Of a DNA stretch of 64,000 bases, positions 48,701-58,800 are shown piece by piece. The translations under genes were made by a program, and so were the position numbers. How positions within the stretch are numbered: position 1 is the stretch's first letter; every line of letters begins with the position of its first letter. This DNA is from Dastarcus helophoroides (taxonomy: Eukaryota; Arthropoda; Insecta; Coleoptera; Bothrideridae), in assembly GCA_028583605.1 (NCBI GenBank), contig CM053336.1, positions 20,879,004 through 20,943,003 of the forward strand, in the 5' to 3' direction. Under the pieces are notes generated by a model that was given only the letters and a program-made list of their open reading frames with translations, was not told the origin of the DNA and made no database searches.

Positions 48701-51700
48701 TTTTACAAAAATTAGTTTTTGAAAATGTTATTTTGATCAAAGTTAAAAATAAAATAGGTTTTTAAATGTCGTAACTTCGTGAAAGAAACCAAAAATTTCT
48801 ATAAAAAGAAATCAGAAAAAAATTAAAATTTCTACAAGAAATTGTGTCATGAACAGTGTTCAAAAAATTTTAAGAAAAAAACTCGTTAGCGAACTTGGAG
48901 GTGTTGCAGTTCCACAGTGCCTATTCGCCAGCCGCCACTGATTTTCATAAAACCTACACAAACTGAGGAGATCGGATTTCCAGATAAAACTCAAAAAGAG
49001 GAGAAAGAGAAGAAAAAGTCGAAATTTTAAAAAGAGTAAATTTCCAAAAATCGATTTTTATGAAAAAAGTGGTAATTTTCAGAACAAGTCGAATCTGAAT
49101 TAAAATAAATTACAATTTTTAAAAATACTTCTCCATTTTGCCATATTCTTGAAATTTACAAAAAAATGTTTCTCAAAATTTCCGAAAAATACGATTCGCA
49201 AAAATTTAACATTTCTATTAAAATTTTGATTCAATTTTAGAAAAATAAATGAATTTTGTGAAAAAGTCGAAATCTTCAGAAAAAATTGAAGTTTAAATGG
49301 AAATGTCCAGAAATAGAAATTATCGAATTTTGATATAAAAGACAAAATTAGGGGAATAAGATGAATGTCGAACAAATTAAAATTAGCGGGAATCAAATTA
49401 AAAAAAAGAATAATTAATAAAACGGACTTCGAAAAAAAAGTTACAATTTTTGAAAAACACGTAGCAGTTTTGAGAAAAAATCGAACTTTCTAGAAACTAT
49501 TTCAAACTTCCAAGAGAATGTTCAATTTTAAGAGGAATATTGAATTAAAAAAAAATAATGATTTCGAAAAAGATGAATTTCGAGAAAAAAAATGAAAAAG
49601 TTGGAATTTTCATTAAATCATATTAAAAATAAAAACCTAAACCTTTCTCAAAAACTCGCAAAATGTCCAAAATTCAAACAAGAGCAAAATGTTCAAAGGT
49701 CTATTTTTGTGAAAAGACGCAATATTCTGAAAAATTCGAATTTTAAGAAAAAAATCGCAATTTCTAAAAACATTGTTTTAAAATTTAAAATTCAGTAAAA
49801 ATGTTGAATTTATAAAAAATCTTTTTCTCGAAATCCCCAAAAATATTTCTTTTCACATTTTTATTAACATTCCGATCTAATTTAAAGAAAGTGAGCATTT
49901 TCAAAATCGTAAAACATCACATTTTGAGCTAAAAGTCGAAATTTGTTGAAAAAGGCAGAAAAATGGCAGAATTTTGAAGTAAATAAACGATGTTTAAAAC
50001 CAAAGTCCAAAAGGTAGAATTTTGAAAATAAAATCGAAATTTGGAAAAAGACAAATTTTGAGAAAGAGGCGAATTTTAGTGAAAAAACTATTTTAAGGGA
50101 AACATTTTGAGAAAAGACCAGGAGAAAGCCGATCGTTTTAAAAATATTACATATCGAATATGAGAAAAAAATCAAAATTTCGTGAAAAAGATAAACTTTA
50201 AGAAACCAGTCAAGTTTGTTAAAGAATCGCATTTTAAAAGATTGAAATTTTTAGAAAAAGATTAATGTCAGATAAATAACGGAATTTGGAAAAAGCGAAA
50301 TCTGGAGAAAACTTCGAAATGGATAAAAATTCAAAATTTTCCCGAGAGTCTAATTTTAAGAAAAAAGTCGAATCCAAAAAAATAGTTGAAATTCCGGAAA
50401 AAGCAAAATCGGAGAAAATGATAGAAATTTTGCCAAAAAAATGCTGAGAAAAAGCGTTTAATCTTAGTGACAGTTCGAAATTTCCCACAGTCATATTTTG
50501 TCAAAATTTAGAAAAAAAAGCGGTTTTTAGTTAAAAAATCTGTAATCTCTTTTCAGAAAAAAATTGAAATTTTTTGGGTGAATATTTATTTTCTCTTGAC
50601 TCCTCGAATCAGGCGTCCTACGTTGCCTCAATGTAGCTTCAGAAAATGTCCAATATTTTGATGCACGTCGAAATTTTGACAAACAAGTTCAAACTTTCAG
50701 CAATTTGTATTAAAAAGAATTAAAAATAAATTTTCTTCGTAATTTTGGTCCTTTTACAAAAAATTAAATTTTCAAAAAATATACTTTTTTATCAGATCGA
50801 CCGAATTTCGAGAAAAAAGCAAATTTTAATAAACAAGCCAAAATTTGCCAAATTAAAAAAGTCGAATTTCGGGAAATGGCGAAATTTCAGAAAAAAAACG
50901 ACGAGGTTTTATATAAAATTTCGAAATTTTGACAAGGTCGTGTTTCATAAAAGAAGTCGAATTTTATGAATAAATGCGAAATTTCAAAAGAAAAAGATGA
51001 ATTTTCTAAAAAAATATGACATTTCGGAAAACTGTTTCAAGGAAAGGATGAATTTTGAAAAAGGAAAGAAAGTCTCCCAGCTGAACACATATAAATTTTC
51101 GGTTTACTCCAAGAAGTGGGGGAGGGGGGGCAGGCGATATACCCTACCCTATTCTAGCCTATGAAGTTCGTAATTTTTGAAGTTATAAATATGGAAATTG
51201 GGGTTTAGGCTTTAGTTTATGAATAAGAGTTAGTTGTATAAGCGTTTTTGACAATTCATCCCCCAGGAGAGTAAAATCTATTTAAAAAACATGACCGAGT
51301 GACAGATAACACACAGCCTACACAGGTTGATATTTAAGCATGAAATTTCGCACATAAGTTCCTCATATAACGTAGGTGAGCACCAAGAACGGATTTTTGA
51401 ACATTCATCCCCTAAGGGTGGAAAGAGACTAGAAATTGATATGGAAGTTCGTCGTTTCTGAAATTAGAAATATGGAAATTTGGGTTGTTGGTTATAAATA
51501 AAAGTCAGTTGAATTAGCTTCCTTGGAAATTGATCTATTCAGGGGAAAAAAAATGACAAATATTTGTATGGAAAGTGCGGCATTTTTAAAATAAGATTTA
51601 AAAAAAAATTGACTATCGTTAACAGTAAGAATTCTTATTGGGCATACGACTAGTTTTAATATCAATAATGAAAACCGTTTTTAATGTTAAGTTTGAATTA

Positions 51701-54700
51701 TTTACTTTATACAGTTCGTTGAGTTATTCACATATTTCTTTGCATAAAATTTTCGTTTATTAGTTTATTTGATTATCACTTAACTTTATTTGTATTGAAC
51801 GTCTTGAGATATCTGAACCTGTTTCATTTTACACCATCGTGTAGTTGCTATATGTCGGTGATTTGTTTGATTTGTATTGATCCTCATATTGCTATTTTGG
51901 AGTTTAGTATGATTCGGGAATGGTAATGGTGCTTACTGCTTATTTTTTATTGCTGCTGTATCTTTAACGGAAAAACGTGGATGAATTTTTAGATCTTCTT
52001 GGGGGATAATAAATTACTATGAAAACTTATACTTACTCCATATTTTTAAGAAAACTATGAAATCAAAATAAAATGGAAAAATACATCTAAAATCTTAATT
52101 TATCAAGAACTATAAATCTTCTAAGTACATTTGCTTCAGTCGGTAAACTCACCTCCGCCGGGTGACTATTTGACGCCATTGTGCGAACTGTAAAATACTG
52201 ACCCCTTTTAAATTTAACACATTCAAAATCATAAAATTCAATAAAAAGTCGTAAATATAAGAAGAAATAATAATGTCAAATTAACATTGAGAAGTTAAAA
52301 AAGTCGGAATTTTAGGAAAAAGAAAATTAGACATTTCAAAATAACGTGTTGAATTTCGGAATTAAAAAAAATAAGTTCTAAATTTTAAAAAAAGGAATTT
52401 AGAAAAAAAATTGAAATATTAATATTTGTGTTTTAAGATCTTTTTTCTCGAATTTCTGAGGTTAGATAGGTTAAACACATCTAGTATTAAGGTCCAAATA
52501 GGGAAGAAAAGAGTCGAAAAATTTGGAACTGGCATTCTGAAAATGTTTCTCTCAAAAATGACTTTCTCTTAAATCTGCCATTATTCCAATTTCGATCTTA
52601 ACCTTTAAACGTTAACTTTAAACTCATAATTTCGACTTTTAAGATCCAAATCTTGATCAGTTCTTGAAATTTTAGCCTTCCATTATTTGAAATTCAGATT
52701 TTTTATTGAACAGATTGAATAGTTTTAAGATAAAGTTGAAATTTCGAGGTTAAATCTAAGTTTCGAGAGTATTAACCTTTTCGAATAAACTTAAAATTTG
52801 GACTTTAAATCAAACAGAGAAAAGTCGAAAAAAAAAAAAAAATGCGATAAAATTTGTTTAAGGTATTTTACTCCATATTACGTTTTATCTATAATTTGAA
52901 CTTTCTTATTCTTTAGTTTTAAATTCGAATTTTCGGTTTTTTCTTTTACATTGAAACAGCTTCGAACTTCTTAAGATCGCACCTAAAAGTTCAAAAATGA
53001 AGCCAAAATTTTTTTTGTTTGAAATTGATTTTTCTAGAAATTTCCACTTTTCTCAAGGTTATATTAAATTTCTAAGAATTAGAATACTATACCAAGTTCT
53101 TCTTGAGATGGGCTTCTTTAGAAATTTCGAGTTTTTTTTATACAGCCAGGTTTTATCTCAAATTTTCTTTTTTATCGATATATTTCAACTTTTTCTCTAT
53201 ATTCAGGCTTTTTTTTGTGATTATAATCAAGATAGTTTAAAAGTTCTTGATGACATTTTGAGACTTGAGCTAAAATATCCAGATTCGGGTCACAATCTTG
53301 GGTTTAAAGTAAAAAAAAATTAAATATATAATCTCAAAATTTAAAAAACAAATAAATAAAACAAAATGAATATAGGCCCAAATTAAGGAAAGTGGCTTAA
53401 AATGTTTCTTAAAATTCGGACTTTTTTTGACTTTAAATTGGAAATGTCAGCATTTTTTTTTTAAATTTGTTCTGTTTTAGACAGTTTAAATTCTAGCTTT
53501 AAGTCTAAATTCTAAGAAAAACCTTCAAAATTTCGAATTTAGTCGTAAATAAAAAGCTCAAACATTAACAAAATCTGGTTCAAGTAAATGAAAGAATTTG
53601 TTCTCAAAATTTCGAACATTTTTGAGAACAAATTTAAAATTTCTATTGGTACAGTTTAAAAAAATGTATTGCATTGTGGTAAGATATTTATTTTCCAAAT
53701 GTTGATCTTGCTCTTTTTAAAATTTAAATTTTAAAATGAAATTGTTAAATTTAAATTCAAAATTATTACTTTTTTCGATAATAAATTCCTACTTTCCAAA
53801 AAAGTTTAAGAAAAAAATTTGTTTACTTATTTGGAATGTGGAAATCCATTAGAAAAATTAAATTGAACACGGAAAATCGAAAACATTATGAGGACATTTA
53901 AACCTTACCAAAAGGCAAAGAAATCAAATTTATAAAATAAATACTCGAATTTTCAAAAAACTCAAAATTTCGAAAAAAAAAGTACATATATTGAGTGAAA
54001 GTAGAATTTTAAGAGAAATGTCCTAGTTTTGAAAACAAAAAATGTACATTTCCTAAAAAAAGACTAAATTTTACTCGAAATTTTGAATCTAGTTTGAAAT
54101 ATTTGACTTTTTTCTCGAATTTTCAAACATTAAATGAGGAATTAAAAAAAATAAACAATCAACAGAAGAATAAAAAGTGTTTAAAGATGAAAATTAAAAA
54201 AAGGTTTTATTTCGAAAAAAAAAGGCGGCACAAGCATATTAAAAAACCTTGAAATCCTATTTGTTGAAATATCTGTGTACTTAAAACCTTGAATTTTTTG
54301 GTTCAAAATTTCCCAATTTCGAGAAAAATTGAAAACAATTTCAATAATCAAGAGAGATACCTTGAATATAATGCTAGCAAATAGACGTTGCAAATTTTAA
54401 TATGGAATTTTGAATATATTTAAATAACAATTAAGAAATGCCGACGTTAATATCAAAATTTCGATTTTATTCATAATATTTTGTCTTAACATTTAAAACT
54501 TATCTAAAATTCACCTGATTCAAGTGAGAATGTAAAGAGAAATATAAAATTGTAAATCTAAACCTACAATTTTAAGAAACGCAAAAACGAGAAATTATAT
54601 AAAAATTTGAAAATGTTTTTCTTTTCCTAAATTTGCATTAGAACTGCGAAAGCACTTCTATTGTTCATTTCCATAAAAGAAACCTAAATTAGTACAAAAT

Positions 54701-55823
54701 ATTTCTTGAAGTTTAAGCTTGAAACGGCGAGAAATATTAAAATATTTCGTATAAAATGTTGAGTCCATCTTACAGTTTAAAATAAAATCAAATTATTAGA
54801 AAAGAGTAGAAACTGAAATGAAAAATTCCGAATTTGTGTTTTTTGGCTAAGATTTTGAAAAAGTCGAATTTGCGTGTTTCAACTCGAAATTTTAAGAAAA
54901 AGGTGACATTTCGGAAAAGTATGTAATTAATCAAAAAAGTCCCAAAATTTGAAGTTTTCTTTTGTAATTTAGATGACGAACCACATTATTCGAACTCTTT
55001 CTAGAAATTTTGAGGCTTAAAATTAGTTCAAACTTTAAAATTGTACAAAATATATACTTCGAAGTTAAAGTTTACATTTCGTGAAAAAGCTAAACATTTT
55101 GAAATAAAAAACTCTACTACGATTTTTTTCTCAAGATTTCGACTTTGAAACCCAAAATTTGTTGTAATTTCAATATTTTTTAAACACAAAAGTTTATACA
55201 CACGCACGGAATTTCTGAAAAAAGTTAATATTTAAAGAGAATAGGCAGGCAATGAAATGTTTGTGATTTTTTTTTTAATAATCTTTTTTTAAATACTCTC
55301 TTTTTTTGTCAACATTCTTATTTTACACCTGTAATGCTTAAATTTTCCCTTACAATTTTGACTTCAAACTGGAAATGTTTGCTTTTCCTCTAACTTTCAA
55401 ATCAACATTTTAACTTTATTGTTACGCGTTATCGGTTCGAATGATTAATACGCCGTGAATTATAACCACTTTATTTCAAAATTGAACTCGGAACACTACA
55501 ATCATAATTCCTTAACTAATTTACTCACTTATTTATTAACTTCTAACTAACTAACTGGGAAAAAACCAACCGGACTCCCTATATATAGATTCCGCTTCGG
55601 GTTCTAGAAGAATCCAGCAGATAACGCTTATCGTTTGCCGAAATTTCTGGAGCGCTTATCTGCCGTTTCATTAATTATCGCGGCCGCTTCCCCCTTATCA
55701 AATTTTCTAGAAATTTTCCAATTAAACTTGATCATTACATTTTGTTACATTATTAACAAATTTTCGAATTATAAATAAAAATACTGAACTCGAAAAATTT
55801 TATTATTTTTTTTCTTTATGTAA

Positions 55824-55873
<50 letters not shown>

Positions 55874-58800
55874 CATTTAATTTCATTGTCAAAAATCGGA
55901 ACATTTTGAATGAAATTTCACTTTAAAGATCAAAATTTTGGTAAAAAATTTGGAACTAAAAAACTAAAAAAATATTTGTCCTGCAAAATGAAAGATATGT
56001 TTCTTTAAAATTTCATGATTTACAAAGTATTCATTGTAGAAAAAGTTTGGGAAATTCTAGCGAAGTGAATCACTCAAAATGCCCTCCTGAAAAATAAGAA
56101 ATCGACTCCAAGATCAAAGCAGTAGTGCTTTTGTAACATAAATCTGAAAATAAAATTAACAAAAAAGTTAAAGAAATGTTAAAGCTACCTGACCAAATTC
56201 AAGAAATTGATAGATATAATAAGGCCTGAACTTACTGTTCTAGAGGACCTTTTGGGGAAAGATTTAGAGCTGATATAAGTTAAAATATTTACCTTCCTTC
56301 TGTTTAAAATCAGGGTATATCTTTTACAGGTGGAATTGATGTCTTCGGCTCTCAGAGATCTGTCTGAAGCAGAATTCGTGGGACCAAGAGATAAGCAGAA
56401 TAATCCTTTACCAGCACCACCAAGAACAGATATCGTTGAATACAAACAATTTACCGATAAAAATTTGGAACCTTTATTAGTCAGCGAAGCCTTAGGTAAC
56501 GCCGAATCAGAATGGACTCTTCGTCATATTTTAAACGCAGGTCAGTATACTATTTTTTATCGATAGTTGTGAAGATAATTATGTCCCTTGGTTGCTTTTT
56601 GAACACTTCGAAGATAATTATTACCCTTAGCATATTTTTAAATCTTTTGAAGCAGTTGTTGCAAGTTAACTGTAATATTTTCCTCAAACTGAACTTCTCA
56701 GCTATCCCTTGGAAGACATATAGCCAAGCTTTAACCTTGGGAACAGATCAAATTTTTTGTTCCTTTCCATCCAGCCCTCATTCATTTCATCTACGCTAAG
56801 AACACTCGTAGTAGGGGAACTGATGTGTTGGAGAAGATTTTTTGCAGAGATATTAGTGTGTAAAGTTTCCTCAAAGATGATATGAATTAGCAACTTTTTT
56901 CATTCAGTTTGTGTCGAATTGTCGAAAGATTAACTAGGCAACAGAATGATAATTTGGATTCCAAACTATACTCTGTTTACCCAAGAGTCATAGTTAGACC
57001 ATTCCCTTAAACAAAGCGGGATATTTGAATAAATTATTTCTATTGGCCGAATCTGAAAATCCCCTTATCACATACAAAGAGTTTGGTTAATCGGTAATTA
57101 GCAACGTTGATTTATTTGTTGATATCTTGTGAACTTGTCTTTTTTTGAGGGGAAGTGCCCTGACTAACCCACATATTTAACTTGAGCCTAAATTTTGCAG
57201 TCTTCCCCAAGCAATGGAAGGAATCCAAAGTCTGCCCCATACACAAGGATGAAGGAAGAGTATGGTCTATGACCGATTGTTTTTTCCCTAAAACAAATAA
57301 CTGAGAATCAGCATGGCTTTGTACCCGGAAGATCAATCGAATCTGGCATGTGTGACTCAATTTCTAGCTCAAAATCTGGACCAGCAGAAACAAGTCGATG
57401 TTATCTACACCGACATCAGTAAAGCATTTGACCGAATTTCGCATAATATATTATTATTAAAGCTGCAACAAATGGGCATTTGTGGGAAATTACTTTCTTG
57501 GCTTGCTTCCTATATAAATGACCGCCACTGATATGTGGTTGTCAATGGGTACAAATCCGAAGTATACGTGCAGAGATCCGGAGTGCCACAAGGCTCGAAT
57601 TTGGGGCCGTTGCTGTTCCTGGTTTATATTAATGACATTGGTGTTGATTTAAAATACTCGAAGTGCCTTCTGTATGCTGATGATCTTAAATTATTTAGAA
57701 CAGTGGAATGCAGTCAAGACGCAGAATATTTGCAGCAAGATCTAAATGCCGTGCATAAGTGGACTGTAGAGAATGCACTAACCTTCAACATTCGCAAATG
57801 TAGCATTGTGTCTTATTCATTGCGCAGCGCAATAATTGTTTTTCAGTACAGAATTGCACATGAAGAACTAACCAGACATCAGGCAATTGGAGACTTAAGA
57901 GTGATGTTTGATGACCACCTCTCTTTCAAGAAACATATAATAAGTGTCGTAAATGCAGCTCTTAAATCATTGGGTTTTGTTATTCGAAACTATAATAAAT
58001 TTGATAATACTGATGCCATCAAAAGGCTCCATTATGCCAGTGTACGCTCTAAATTAGGGTTCGCCTCAGTTATTTGGGATCCACATCAGGTTTTCTTGAC
58101 CAACATGATTGAAAACGCACAAAGATTTTTAAAATTTTTGCATCTTAAGAAATTCAGCAACTATCCTCCTCGGCATATGATCAATCAGAACTGCTGCATT
58201 ATTTGACTTTCAGTCACTTCAAAATAGAAGACGTGTAAGTCTGGCAGCGTTTATCCATCAACTTGTCAATGGAACCTTGGACTGTCCTTTGTTGCTACAA
58301 AAGTTATTTTTTAATATGCCCAGACTCAGCACGAGAAATTCTGTTACCTTCTACATACCTAACTTTAGAACGAATATTTTTAAATACTTACCCCGCATGA
58401 TGCGCGTCTCTAACAGTTTAGTAGGGAATAACTATGATATATTTTGTTGTAAGTTAAAAAAAATGAAATCACTTGTATAATCAATAATCATAATGTCTTT
58501 GGATACAATAAGGTTGTTAAGTGCGCACCTAATTATTTTTGGTCATATATGAGATTTATTTTTTCTTTTTGATTATAATGTAAGTAGTAGTAATTGCCCT
58601 GTAAATGACAACCACTCTTGGGCAATTTAAAATAAAATAAATAAATAATTAAATAACTATATCTCTTATATGAACAGAATATTGCATAAGTTGCCAAACT
58701 GCTAAAACCACATTTGATACATTCAGTGGTTTTAAAATAGTAACAGTTACATCTATTTCAGGTAGTCTTCTTGGCAAATCATGCCAAGGAACACTAAAGC

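Larger units (their letters stand above)
52200..56075 (+). repeat. ~3.5-kb paralogous AT-rich segment (matches 25.5 kb and 31.1-34.1 kb)
   Basis: Same orientation and order as the intron 1 copy. It is interrupted by the solo LTR at 55420-55749, for which the intron 1 copy (about 33833) shows the uninterrupted site, and by a (TA)n tract at 55824-55871. Short frames are compositional. Confidence 0.65.
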
